A stretch of 35,267 bases of DNA from IMG/VR virus record IMGVR_UViG_3300037091_000151, positions 1-35,267 of that record. The stretch is one strand, 5' to 3'. Below, piece after piece: positions 1 to 7,457 of this stretch. The DNA comes from a virus. Each line of letters begins with the position of its first letter. The first letter of the stretch is position 1. The position numbers were made by a program, and so were the translations under genes. The notes beneath the pieces were generated by a model. That model was not told where the DNA came from, searched no databases, and saw only the letters and a list, made by a program, of their open reading frames with translations.

Positions 1-238
1 GATCCGGCTCCGGCAGGAATGATAGGAATAAATGTAAATATTTTGTCAACAGATAATCCTTTTGTTGTTAGACAAAAAGCCATATTTGCTGTTAATTCTA
101 CATATTTTGGTATACCAGATTTTAGGGGACAATTTTTAAGGGGATTGGATATACCAAACAATTATGATTTGGGAACAAGATTTAGTCTAAACAATATTCA
201 AACTGGCGGTTTAAATTTAGGCACTATGGAATTTGATG
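1..238. repeat. Terminal overlap, left copy
   Basis: Identical to 35031-35267 except for one extra G and one C/A difference in the stretch around base 126. This copy keeps the collar reading frame open, so it is the correct version. It is best read as the assembly overlap of a circular or circularly permuted genome of about 35,030 bp. A true short terminal repeat is less likely because it would cut the fibre gene. Confidence 0.9.
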
Positions 239-411
239 ATATTTTGTCACATTCACATATTTATAATATGACTGCTAACAATACAATTCCAGTAGGAGGA
301 GGTGCATCTCCAGTATTTACTCCATCATATCAACCAACCAATACAAGCTTAACGGGTGGAAGTGAATCAAGACCTATTAACTCCGTGGTAAATTATTACA
401 TAAAATATTGA
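1..411 (+). CDS. Tail fibre with tail-collar domain, C-terminal part (5' end is at 33051)
   Basis: This is the C-terminal end of the gene that starts at 33051 and crosses the circle junction. Codon 1 is in frame from base 1, so the ATG at 19 is internal. The joined protein is about 796 aa. The segment carries the second half of a phage tail-collar signature, IPDFRGQFLRG, and ends with the usual fibre tip pattern: a histidine-containing DDILSHSHIY segment and a SRPINSVVNYYIKY end. Proteins with this domain sit at the distal tail and contact the host surface. The next gene follows after 10 bases with a GAGGAT ribosome site. Collar-fold assignment is strong; the receptor is unknown. Confidence 0.85.
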   Translation, partial: DPAPAGMIGINVNILSTDNPFVVRQKAIFAVNSTYFGIPDFRGQFLRGLDIPNNYDLGTRFSLNNIQTGGLNLGTMEFDDILSHSHIYNMTANNTIPVGGGASPVFTPSYQPTNTSLTGGSESRPINSVVNYYIKY

Positions 412-421
412 GGATTAAAAA

Positions 422-781
422 ATGAGTACAGCATTGATATTTGCAAGAGATAAGAATGGATTTAATACTTTTATCGTTTCCCATTCATCACAAACTTATT
501 CCGCTTTTTTAGCAACCGGAGTTAGTCAAACTTTGACTGTTCCATCGGAATCATTAAATAATTCTAAAAGAATTGTAGCGGTTATAGCTAGCAATCAAGG
601 TGGAAATGTATGGGTTTGCATCAATGGAACTGCAACTATTCCTGCTGGTGCATTCTCACAAACTGATTCTGATTTAAATCCACCTGGACTTATCGTAAAT
701 GTTGGTGATGTTATATCATTTATAACAAATGATGCTATAGGTGCATATGTTAATGTAAAATTTTATTCGGATATAACCTAA
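422..781 (+). CDS. Small beta-rich structural protein, function unknown
   Basis: 119 aa, not recognised. The sequence is rich in Ser, Thr, Asn, Val and Ile, with no charged helices, transmembrane segment or catalytic motif, which fits an all-beta virion protein. The middle part (SKRIVAVIASNQGG, VWVCINGTATIP) and the end (VGDVISFITND, YVNVKFYSD) alternate hydrophobic and small residues as in jelly-roll or Ig-like tip domains. It lies between the collar fibre and the C1q-tipped fibre, so a fibre accessory or minor capsid-decoration role is the most natural inference. The start has GAGGAT upstream. The stop overlaps the next ATG by one base (TAATG), suggesting coupled translation. Confidence 0.7.
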   Translation: MSTALIFARDKNGFNTFIVSHSSQTYSAFLATGVSQTLTVPSESLNNSKRIVAVIASNQGGNVWVCINGTATIPAGAFSQTDSDLNPPGLIVNVGDVISFITNDAIGAYVNVKFYSDIT

Positions 782-954
782 TGCAATCCAAAAGAATACC
801 AATTGGAATAATAGATAATCCAATTGTAAAAAGTTTATATGAGCAGGGAGCAGATTTTGGATCAGCTATACCATTAGAAGACACTTTGATTATTACAGAA
901 GATGATGATTTTGTAATAACAGAAGATGATATACAAATAATAACTGAAAATTAA
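781..954 (+). CDS. 57-aa acidic small protein
   Basis: The ATG shares a base with the upstream stop (TAATG) and the frame runs 57 codons. The C-terminal third repeats an acidic unit: LIITEDDDF, VITEDDI, IITEN. It is not recognised. The overlap with its neighbour, the spacing to the next gene (9 bases) and the ordered repeat suggest a real gene. It may be a small fibre-assembly or attachment peptide, but that is inference only. Confidence 0.55.
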   Translation: MQSKRIPIGIIDNPIVKSLYEQGADFGSAIPLEDTLIITEDDDFVITEDDIQIITEN

Positions 955-963
955 GAGAAAAAA

Positions 964-3429
964 ATGGCAACTAAAAAATTTAGTCAATTTACAGATGGTG
1001 GTTCATTATTATCAACAGATACGGTTGTTGGTTTAAGATCGGGAGTGAATTATAAATTTAGTCCACAAACCGGCCAGCTACTTTCTTCAAATAATTTAAG
1101 CGATGTTGCAAATACACAAACATCAAGAAATAATTTGAGTGTTGCTAAAAGATCATCAGGCTCTGGTTCTCCACAGGGATTAGTGGCTGGTGAACTTAGT
1201 GATACATATATAGATACGACAGCCCCTACAAATAAATTCTACATATGTATAGTTGCAGGAAATTCTGTATCTACTGTGTGGCAATTACAGTCTGATGTCA
1301 ATAATGCTCTTCTAATTCCAAACAATTTATCAGATGTGGCGAATCCTGTTACATCACTTTCAAATATTGGTGGTCAACCTATAAATATTTTAGGCACGGG
1401 TAATCCCAATGGAGCACAAGCTGGAACAGCAGGTATAAATATATACTATGATTCTGCATCTCAGCAGTATTGGAATTGTACAACAACCGGCACATCTTCA
1501 ACAGCGGTATGGACTAGTTCTAGAGATATTTTCCCAGTTAATTATATTGATTTTATTGCGCCGCCCGTCCAGCTTGAAGTTAACAATATCTATCTAGCTA
1601 GAGTAACTAGTCCGTCACCTGCTAATGCAATTATGCCAGTCGCTCCCAGTTTGGGAGATTTATTGATTATCTATGCGACTGGTGCGGCTGGTGTCAACAT
1701 TACAATCGGTACTGCAAATGCTATCAGAATAAGTAACACATCGGTTTCTTCAACATTTTTCATGCCTGCCAATTCTTCGATTGTTTTAAGATGCGTCGTG
1801 GATGTGGGTGGTGGGCAATGGCGTGCAGAATCAATTGTAGGAAATTTAACTATAGACGGATCAATTCAACAAAATGCAATTGACAATGTTCAACAGCCAT
1901 TAAATTTAACAGGTGCTGTAGACCCTAATGGTAATGTCGCAGGAACTGCTGGAATAAACTTTTATTTTAATACAGTAACGCTTCAAATGTGGCGTTGCAT
2001 ATCTACTGGAAATTCTGCAACTGCTGTCTGGACTCCAATCACGCAAGAATCAAATATTTTACCTGCAAATACAGTATATTTTTCTGCATTAATTGGAAGT
2101 GACACATTAGGAAATGGTTCTGAATCATTCCCTTTTGCCACATATAACTTTGCAGCTACATATGCCGCAGGATTAGCAACATCTACCAATCAATATGCAG
2201 TATTCCCGATGGGTCAAGAAATTGTATCTGGCGATATTGTTATTTATCCATTTGTTAATTTTTCAGGATTAAATTCAGATACAAATTCATTGAGCACAAC
2301 TGGTAATTTAGTAGTTGATGCTTCATGGGGAACAACACCAAACTCATCTTTTTCATGTGTTAATGTTGGGTTAGATATACAGGCCGGGGTAAATATAATT
2401 TTGCCAGCACCACAAGGTGCGCAATTTTTATTTATAAATTCTCCATTTTCTAATTCGACACCGTCTATTACTTCCGTTGGTACAGACTCAACATCATTTG
2501 AATTAATGGTATTTATCAATGAAGTTTCTATTCAGACGAGACCCGATATAACAGCGACTAATTTTATAACAGCAGTAGATAATTCTGGCGGCGGAAATAT
2601 TACTTCAATAAACAACTCATCTAATAAGCCAAGTATTCTGGTATTTCTTGGTAACTCATTATTGACAAACTCGGGAACAACTACAATTCAAACTGTAGTG
2701 CCAGGTCAAGCATCTTTATTTTTAGCAACTGCGACACTTGTAAGTAATTTAGTTTTGGATGGCACTAATTCTATAGCTGAAGTTGATTCAGTAAGTTATC
2801 CATCATCTGTTAGTTTCTTGAATGGGGCTACATTTACAAATGTAAATTTGGTGACATTGTCAGATGGAGTATCTGCTAACGATAATTTTACTCCAGCAAA
2901 TTATACTTTACCTGTCGCAACCTTATATCCTTCTTCAAGTGTTACTAATAATTTAGTAGGTATTGATAATGAGTTGGGAATTATAAAAACTCCTTCAGTT
3001 GTGCAAGCAGATAGACATGGCGCTGCAACACCAATTTTAGTAACTGGATTTTTGATTTGCACAGATGTCAGAGAAGATACAAACAGCTTATACAATAATT
3101 CGACGGGTACATTTACTGCTGACAAAGATGGTTTGTATGAGTTTAATTATGAAGTTCATACAAGCGGTACAGGAACTTCAGTACCATTAAACACTGTATA
3201 TTATATTGATGCAGCTTTTTACAAAAATGGTGCTTTTTTAGATGTTCAATATTCATCAAATAGAAACACAGGAATATTAAATGGTGTTATTGTATCAACA
3301 AATAATCATGGACACGCAATTATAAGATTAGTTGCTGGAGATACTATAAATGTAAATGTAGTACAAAATGGAAATATACCATTAACATTATTAAGTGCAA
3401 ATTTTTCAGCGAAATATATAAGAAACTAA
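964..3429 (+). CDS. Tail fibre/spike-like protein with C1q-like C-terminal domain
   Basis: 821 aa. The N-terminal third has fibre-type motifs (NNLSDVANTQTSRNNL, NNLSDVANPVTS). It also has three diverged copies of a roughly 40-residue unit of the form G-x-PxG-x-AG....Y.C...G.S.TAVW, at about residues 66-107, 142-185 and 315-355. The middle is a long Asn/Ser/Thr-rich beta region. The last ~115 residues read as a C1q/TNF-like jelly roll: an NNSTGTFTADKDGLYEFNYEV start, then a GHAIIRLVAGDTINVNV strand pair and a final FSAKYI strand. C1q-like tips on phage fibres are trimeric binding heads. It follows the collar fibre and is probably a second receptor-binding protein. The ribosome site is weak (AAGAGA). 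Confidence 0.75.
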   Translation: MATKKFSQFTDGGSLLSTDTVVGLRSGVNYKFSPQTGQLLSSNNLSDVANTQTSRNNLSVAKRSSGSGSPQGLVAGELSDTYIDTTAPTNKFYICIVAGNSVSTVWQLQSDVNNALLIPNNLSDVANPVTSLSNIGGQPINILGTGNPNGAQAGTAGINIYYDSASQQYWNCTTTGTSSTAVWTSSRDIFPVNYIDFIAPPVQLEVNNIYLARVTSPSPANAIMPVAPSLGDLLIIYATGAAGVNITIGTANAIRISNTSVSSTFFMPANSSIVLRCVVDVGGGQWRAESIVGNLTIDGSIQQNAIDNVQQPLNLTGAVDPNGNVAGTAGINFYFNTVTLQMWRCISTGNSATAVWTPITQESNILPANTVYFSALIGSDTLGNGSESFPFATYNFAATYAAGLATSTNQYAVFPMGQEIVSGDIVIYPFVNFSGLNSDTNSLSTTGNLVVDASWGTTPNSSFSCVNVGLDIQAGVNIILPAPQGAQFLFINSPFSNSTPSITSVGTDSTSFELMVFINEVSIQTRPDITATNFITAVDNSGGGNITSINNSSNKPSILVFLGNSLLTNSGTTTIQTVVPGQASLFLATATLVSNLVLDGTNSIAEVDSVSYPSSVSFLNGATFTNVNLVTLSDGVSANDNFTPANYTLPVATLYPSSSVTNNLVGIDNELGIIKTPSVVQADRHGAATPILVTGFLICTDVREDTNSLYNNSTGTFTADKDGLYEFNYEVHTSGTGTSVPLNTVYYIDAAFYKNGAFLDVQYSSNRNTGILNGVIVSTNNHGHAIIRLVAGDTINVNVVQNGNIPLTLLSANFSAKYIRN

Positions 3430-3430
3430 T

Positions 3431-3772
3431 ATGAAAGATATTGAAGATTTTCAACATAAAGTTTATGATAAATTCACTGAACTGTTTGTATCTCAAAAAG
3501 GGATATTAGATTTATTAAATACTTTTAATTCTACGGTTGATAATATTTCTGTATCCATTTCTGAGTTTCATTTAGAAATGGATAAAATGAAAGAAAAAAT
3601 TGATAAAACAAAAGAAACAATAATTAAGCAGTCTATAATAATATCTTTTTCAGTAAAAATTGCACTAGCAATATGCATTTCTCTTAGTGCAATTTCTTGT
3701 TTTATGTTTAAGGAGGGCTGCAATGGCATTATTGAAATTCCTGTCAAAATTCTCAATAAGTTTATTTCATAA
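3431..3772 (+). CDS. Membrane-anchored coiled-coil protein, unknown
   Basis: 113 aa. Residues ~1-70 are helical and heptad-rich (DNISVSISEFHLEMDKMKEKIDK), followed by one strong transmembrane segment (IIISFSVKIALAICISLSAISCFMF) and a short basic tail. This is the shape of a spanin, an antiholin or a membrane tether, but no family is recognised. It starts one base after the upstream stop and its last 50 bases overlap the response-regulator gene, so the two are probably translated together. Its place beside the convergent lysis genes makes a lysis or envelope role plausible. Confidence 0.65.
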   Translation: MKDIEDFQHKVYDKFTELFVSQKGILDLLNTFNSTVDNISVSISEFHLEMDKMKEKIDKTKETIIKQSIIISFSVKIALAICISLSAISCFMFKEGCNGIIEIPVKILNKFIS

Positions 3773-4133
3773 AAAAACCAATAAAAAGAAAATTTTATTG
3801 GTTGATGATGATAAAATATGTTTGAAATGTACGTTATTAATTCTTAAAGAATTAGATTTTGATATTTTTATTGCAGATAATGGAACAGATGCGATAGAAA
3901 TTATAAAAAATATACATTTTGACTTTGTTTTATTAGATTTGGGATTGCCAGATATAAATGGCTTAAAGGTTCTTAAAAAAATTAATATAAAAAATAACAA
4001 TTTCACTAAAGTAATAGTTATCACTTCATATAATCAAGATTATATGAAAATTGCATGTAAAAAACTCAATGCTCATGCGTTTATTCAAAAACCAATTAAT
4101 TTTGAAAAGTTAATTAATGCTATTAATTTATAG
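3723..4133 (+). CDS. Stand-alone response regulator receiver (CheY-like)
   Basis: 136 aa from the ATG at 3723, which has a strong AAGGAGGG site; an in-frame GTG at 3687 is less likely. After a short N-terminal stretch (MALLKFLSKFSIS) that could form an amphipathic helix, residues ~22-136 are a complete receiver domain. Visible elements are the acidic pair D28/D29 in LLVDDD, the phospho-acceptor D72 in VLLDLGLPD, T101 in VIVITS and K123 in FIQKP. There is no output domain, so it should act by protein contact, as CheY or Spo0F do. Receivers are rare in phages. It overlaps the membrane coiled-coil gene and meets the holin-like gene tail to tail. Capture from a host signalling system is inferred. 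Confidence 0.88.
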   Translation: MALLKFLSKFSISLFHKKTNKKKILLVDDDKICLKCTLLILKELDFDIFIADNGTDAIEIIKNIHFDFVLLDLGLPDINGLKVLKKINIKNNNFTKVIVITSYNQDYMKIACKKLNAHAFIQKPINFEKLINAINL

Positions 4134-4338
4134 AATTAATTTTAGGATTTTTTTCGCCAAACAGTGAAGTCAATACAGTTCCAACAACAGAAATAATTGA
4201 TAAAATTGCAGATGTTTGTGGATAAAAAGTCGTCATTGAATATGCTGCCGCACTAGCAGATATTGCCAATAGTGTGTGGCCAATGACAACCATTACTTTT
4301 GGAGTCTTCTCAAATATCTGGCTTATTCCAAAGTTCAT
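4123..4338 (-). CDS. Holin-like small membrane protein
   Basis: 71 aa with two hydrophobic segments (VMVVIGHTLLAISASAAAYS and TSAILSIISVVGTVLTSLF) joined by a short turn, and a charged C-terminal tail (FGEKNPK). Two-helix proteins of this size next to an endolysin are usually holins, which open the inner membrane for the lysin. The gene lies 4 bp downstream of the endolysin and has an AAGGAA site. Its 3' end overlaps the receiver gene on the other strand by 11 bp. The sequence itself does not place it in a named holin family, so the call rests on topology and context. Confidence 0.7.
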   Translation of the reverse strand: MNFGISQIFEKTPKVMVVIGHTLLAISASAAAYSMTTFYPQTSAILSIISVVGTVLTSLFGEKNPKINSIN

Positions 4339-4342
4339 TATT

Positions 4343-4876
4343 TTAATTCCTTAATGTGCGGTTAATCCATCCCAGAAGAAATTTATTTTGACTAGGTTTA
4401 TTTTTTACTATATTAACATAGTATGATATTTGCTCAAGTTTTAGGGAATTCAATAAAATTTTGCAAATTATTGAATTAATTCCCCTTTCAAATATTCCAT
4501 TTTGAGATATAAAACTAATCAATGACTGAAGTGTTTTTGTTCCACAAATACCGTCTTCATTTAATATAGAATATTTATCTTCATTCAATATATGTTGTAA
4601 TATTTTTATAGATTCTATAGTTCCAGAATTTACACCAAACCAAAAAATATTCTCAGCGATTTTCTGGTCATTCACTTCACTTAATCTCATAACATCCCAG
4701 AAATCACGCTTGTATATAGCACAAGCATCATCCAGCGTTAGTTTCTTAATATCCAAATCAGGGTAGCTACGCTTGCTTATACCGTACTTAGTTTCACCAC
4801 CCAGATCATCATGATCCCATACATAATCACCTTCTATAGGGATTATCTGATCTTTTATTGGATCAAAATTAGCCAT
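4343..4876 (-). CDS. Endolysin, glycoside hydrolase family 108-like
   Basis: 177 aa, the usual length for GH108/N-acetylmuramidase phage lysins. The N-terminus has the family pattern: IPIEGDYVWDHDDLGGETKYGISKR, where the Glu in EGDY is the expected catalytic acid (family form EGGY), followed by the DxGGxTxYGIS block and YPDLDIKKLTLDDACAIY. The conserved FWD follows. The C-terminal half fits a PG_binding_3-type domain (NEDGICGTKTLQSLI). It cuts the glycan strand of peptidoglycan after holin opening. No signal peptide is seen, so it depends on the downstream holin. Start ATG has AGGAA upstream. Confidence 0.88.
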   Translation of the reverse strand: MANFDPIKDQIIPIEGDYVWDHDDLGGETKYGISKRSYPDLDIKKLTLDDACAIYKRDFWDVMRLSEVNDQKIAENIFWFGVNSGTIESIKILQHILNEDKYSILNEDGICGTKTLQSLISFISQNGIFERGINSIICKILLNSLKLEQISYYVNIVKNKPSQNKFLLGWINRTLRN

Positions 4877-4890
4877 TTAAAACATTCCTA

Positions 4891-5328
4891 TCAATAATGA
4901 CTTTTTTTATGCTTTTCGTGAGATTTTTTCTCGTGTTTTTCATGTCTTTCATGCTTCTCATGTTTTTTGTGACCTTCATGTTTAGCATGATGAACTTTTT
5001 TCATCTCGTGGTGTTTCTTTTCAAGATGCTTCATTTCAAGATGTTTCATTTCTTCGTGATGCTTTTTTTCTAGATGATGCCTTGCTTTATGATGTTCTTT
5101 TAAATGTTTCTTTTCAACATGATGCATTTTTGCCAAAAGACCATCCGCCTTTTCTTTGATTTTATGTGCAGATGATGCACTTAATTTTCCTTTCTTAACC
5201 ATTTGAGTAGCCCTCGCTTTCGCGTTAATTGCATGAGATCGATCAGGCATAGGGTACTTTCGTTCACCCGGCAAGCCAAAATCGGATTTAGGTAACTTAT
5301 TACGTACTGAAGTTTTTAATTTTGCCAT
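4891..5328 (-). CDS. DUF6582-like protein with long His/Lys/Glu-rich tail
   Basis: 145 aa in two parts. Residues 1-67 match a small conserved phage protein (LPKSDFGLPGERKYPMPDRS, then HAINAKARATQMVKKGKLS) that I recall as DUF6582, role unknown. Residues ~68-145 are almost only His, Lys, Glu and Met, with repeating units such as HLEKKHHEE, MKHLEKKHHE and KHEKHERHEK. This should be a very basic, possibly helical and metal-binding tail. The DNA of the tail is a low-complexity run of similar 9-15 base units, so slippage expansion is likely. It lies 14 bp upstream of the endolysin and may be packaged or bind DNA. ATG has AGGAAA upstream. Confidence 0.75.
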   Translation of the reverse strand: MAKLKTSVRNKLPKSDFGLPGERKYPMPDRSHAINAKARATQMVKKGKLSASSAHKIKEKADGLLAKMHHVEKKHLKEHHKARHHLEKKHHEEMKHLEMKHLEKKHHEMKKVHHAKHEGHKKHEKHERHEKHEKKSHEKHKKSHY

Positions 5329-5414
5329 TATATTTTCCTAGTTGCAAGTTATTTAAAATTATGTTAATTGGTTTAAAGTATCATCTATATATTCCTTTTT
5401 TGACATGTGTAATC

Positions 5415-5624
5415 TTATGGCTTTAATTCTGGGATATCTATCCATTTATCTTCTATTTCTTCCCAAATTTCAACCCCATCCATTTCATGAGTTAAACATT
5501 TTCCATCAGACATTCTGACTATAATCCCTGATCCTGATTCTAAACAAAAGTCCCTCATGCTTTTTGTGAATACATCTGATTTATACATGCATCCATATTC
5601 GTCAAAAACTATATAGTTAGTCAT
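5415..5624 (-). CDS. Small hypothetical protein
   Basis: 69 aa, not recognised. Mixed alpha/beta composition with an acidic C-terminus (EIWEEIEDKWIDIPELKP) and no Cys cluster or membrane segment. The start overlaps the end of the upstream zinc-ribbon gene by 8 bp, typical of a tightly packed early phage operon. Confidence 0.6.
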   Translation of the reverse strand: MTNYIVFDEYGCMYKSDVFTKSMRDFCLESGSGIIVRMSDGKCLTHEMDGVEIWEEIEDKWIDIPELKP

Positions 5625-5991
5625 TTTCGCTCCACTTTATTTTTTTTCCACACATAGGACAATATTTGTATTTATCCGGCGTTATATCATGATCTTTGGG
5701 TAGTGTTTCACAATTGAACTCATAATCTGTTTCAGTTTGATTCCATTTGCAATATGGTGGGCCAATATTTCTATAATTATTAGATTTTTGATGAATTTCA
5801 ATAGTTGGAAATTCACCCACAGGATTTGCTATTTTAAAAGCAAATATATAGTTTTGAATATTCATAGGCAAATTATGAACGTAATTTATATCTAAATAAA
5901 AACTTTCTTTAGTATATCCATTTTTATTTAATGCTATGATTACTGTTCTATCATCTGGCGCAGTTTCAATAGGTAACCATTTAGTTTTCAT
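5617..5991 (-). CDS. DUF551-like protein with C-terminal zinc ribbon
   Basis: 124 aa from the ATG at 5991, which has GAGG six bases upstream; an in-frame TTG at 6003 is less likely. The N-terminus KWLPIETAPDDRTVIIAL resembles the DUF551 pattern of phage accessory proteins. The C-terminus has a CPMCGKKIKW knuckle, and further Cys residues around position 85-95 could complete a zinc site. The function of such proteins is unknown; related short zinc-ribbon proteins are common in phage early regions. It overlaps the upstream gene by 11 bp. Confidence 0.65.
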   Translation of the reverse strand: MKTKWLPIETAPDDRTVIIALNKNGYTKESFYLDINYVHNLPMNIQNYIFAFKIANPVGEFPTIEIHQKSNNYRNIGPPYCKWNQTETDYEFNCETLPKDHDITPDKYKYCPMCGKKIKWSEND

Positions 5992-6187
5992 CTTTAACCT
6001 CAACTATATGACCGCCGCAATATGGGCAGAATTTAAAATTGTTTTCTTCAATATTTTCTCCATTTTCAGCAACAAATAAGTTATCACAAAATGTTTCATA
6101 ATAAACATGGTCTATTTCAAAAGTACTACCGGAGTATTCTACAAATTTATTCCAAATACACGGATAACTATTTTCTTTGTTTTTCAT
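5981..6187 (-). CDS. Small zinc-ribbon protein
   Basis: 68 aa with a C-terminal FCPYCGGHIVEV knuckle and two Cys residues earlier (YPCIW, TFCDN), enough for one structural zinc. It resembles the many short Lar-like or zinc-ribbon proteins of phage early operons, but no specific family can be assigned. The 3' end overlaps the next gene's start by 11 bp. Confidence 0.6.
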   Translation of the reverse strand: MKNKENSYPCIWNKFVEYSGSTFEIDHVYYETFCDNLFVAENGENIEENNFKFCPYCGGHIVEVKDEN

Positions 6188-6198
6188 GATTTTATTTT

Positions 6199-6435
6199 TT
6201 AATTAAATGGTGATTCTGGAAGAGGTATCCAGCAAATTACTTTCCCCCCCAATTTTGATGGTGGCTGGTTATCCCATGAAGTTACATAAAATGTTTCTTT
6301 TCTATATATCGCACACCATGTGATCAAATTTTCCTCGTCATGATCAGCAATCAATATAACCTCTTGACCTTCACTTGGTTGTTTTGTTTCTATATAATTC
6401 CACAGAAACACTGAAAGTCTGCTAATCTTAGTCAT
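6199..6435 (-). CDS. DUF551-like small protein
   Basis: 78 aa. The pattern W-x-Y-x-ETKQPSEGQEVILI ... ITWCAIY ... VICWIPLPESPF matches the general DUF551 form, in which a short beta protein ends in WxPLP. Role unknown. The AGGTGAT ribosome site lies over the stop of the upstream 47-aa gene, so the two are coupled. It is probably a diverged relative of the N-terminus of the gene at 5617-5991. Confidence 0.62.
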   Translation of the reverse strand: MTKISRLSVFLWNYIETKQPSEGQEVILIADHDEENLITWCAIYRKETFYVTSWDNQPPSKLGGKVICWIPLPESPFN

Positions 6436-6442
6436 ATATCAC

Positions 6443-6586
6443 CTAATAATTTCTAAATGCAGCGGGAAGAAGTGAATACTGATTCTCCCACTCTTCTTTT
6501 GAGTAAACTTCAGGGTTATAACTGTAATCAGTTATACATAGCCCTTCTTCTGTAACTTCATGCAAGTTTCGATCAATCCATATCAT
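6443..6586 (-). CDS. 47-aa hypothetical protein
   Basis: This ORF is short but well supported. A near-perfect AGGAGGT lies five bases before the ATG at 6586, the frame stays open for 47 codons, and its stop falls in the ribosome site of the next gene. The protein is acidic (MIWIDRNLHEVTEEGL ... YSKEEWENQYSLLP) with no known motif. Confidence 0.6.
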   Translation of the reverse strand: MIWIDRNLHEVTEEGLCITDYSYNPEVYSKEEWENQYSLLPAAFRNY

Positions 6587-6595
6587 ATAAACCTC

Positions 6596-6844
6596 CTATA
6601 ATATTTCTAAATAACATTTTATTTTAAACGATTGTATTATTTTTTTACAAGAACCTGAAAAAATATAACAGGACCCTGAGTTTTCTATAAAAATCATTTT
6701 CCCAGATTTAATAACTCTTTCATATTTTTTAATAGGAGTAAAATCAAAACATATTGTTCTTTTTTCCTCATGGCTATAAGTTAACAATTCACAATAACCT
6801 ATAAGCTTTCCGAGTATTTTTATTGGAATCTTAGACTTAGACAT
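6596..6844 (-). CDS. Small hypothetical protein
   Basis: 82 aa, basic, rich in Ile and Lys, with Cys at several places (GYCELL, TICFDF, GSCYIFSGSCKK, IKCYLE). No spacing pattern of a known zinc fold is clear. It sits in the Gp157-led early cluster with 3 bp to the upstream gene. Function unknown. Confidence 0.55.
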   Translation of the reverse strand: MSKSKIPIKILGKLIGYCELLTYSHEEKRTICFDFTPIKKYERVIKSGKMIFIENSGSCYIFSGSCKKIIQSFKIKCYLEIL

Positions 6845-6847
6845 TCT

Positions 6848-7336
6848 CTAATCCTTCTTCAAATAGTAATTTTCAACAAGTTCACACCCATCAACATCTT
6901 CGCCATTTTGTATGGATTTTTTTATAGCAATTTTATTTATAGATGATACTGCTTTAACATGAGTATATTCTTCTGGAACCATATACTCATCAATAATATT
7001 AACTGATACTGATTTCCTTACATTAAACTTATATATACCCGTATCAACAGTTCCAAATACCTTTATAGCTTCTACCATGTTTGATTTAAGCCTATCTATT
7101 ACTTGCTGATTGGTATATTTCTTACGCTTAAGATCGTCTATCTCTTCATCAATCCGATGATTGAAACTCTCTTTTGCAGAGATTATTTCATCATAGTTCT
7201 GCATCTTCTCTTTCAGATCATCTTGATTTATTTGTAATTGTTGAGCTTGTTCATCAGTAACTTCTCCGTAGTTGTCTTCTATTTCTGATACTAGATTTAG
7301 ATATTCTTGCTTAATATGGAATAGTGTTAGGTTCAT
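6848..7336 (-). CDS. Gp157-like (Siphovirus Gp157 family) protein
   Basis: 162 aa, close to the family length. It is coiled-coil in the first half (YLNLVSEIEDNYGEVTDEQ, then KESFNHRIDEEIDDLKRKK) followed by the typical ending with a beta core, KFNVRKSVSVNIID, VPEEYTHVKAVSSINK and IKKSIQNGEDVDGCELV. The family is often encoded with ssDNA-binding and Sak-type annealing proteins, and that partner set (DUF669, AAA_24) lies just upstream here. It has been linked to phage resistance in some hosts, but its activity is unknown. Start ATG has AAGGAGAT. Confidence 0.8.
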   Translation of the reverse strand: MNLTLFHIKQEYLNLVSEIEDNYGEVTDEQAQQLQINQDDLKEKMQNYDEIISAKESFNHRIDEEIDDLKRKKYTNQQVIDRLKSNMVEAIKVFGTVDTGIYKFNVRKSVSVNIIDEYMVPEEYTHVKAVSSINKIAIKKSIQNGEDVDGCELVENYYLKKD

Positions 7337-7363
7337 TTTTTATAATATCTCCTTATTACAAAT

Positions 7364-7450
7364 TGGTGGGGCGAGAAGGATTCGAACCTACGAAGCCGTT
7401 AAGACCACAGATTTACAGTCTGCTTCCGTTGACCGCTTGGATATCACCCC
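7364..7450 (-). tRNA. tRNA-Tyr (anticodon GTA), CCA encoded
   Basis: A full class II cloverleaf reads on the minus strand. The acceptor is GGGGTGA paired with TCGCCCC. The D-arm is TCC/GGA with AAGCGGTCAAC. The anticodon arm GCAGA-CTGTAAA-TCTGT gives GTA. There is a long variable arm as expected for bacterial Tyr. The T-arm is GTAGG-TTCGAAT-CCTTC, with one T-T mismatch, and ACCA is encoded at the end. It lies in the 120-base gap between the Gp157-like and DUF669 genes and must be cut from their transcript. Confidence 0.93.
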
Positions 7451-7457
7451 TTATTGA

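Noticed and set aside
5360-5407. 14-codon leftward frame and a TTGACA-N17-TTAATT rightward promoter in the 86-base gap
   Set aside because: The frame has no ribosome site, and the promoter would fire against the whole operon with a weak -10. Both are likely chance in A/T-rich DNA.
7272-7457. 61-aa + strand ORF across the tRNA
   Set aside because: It is the antisense of tRNA-Tyr and the start of the Gp157-like gene, with no ribosome site.
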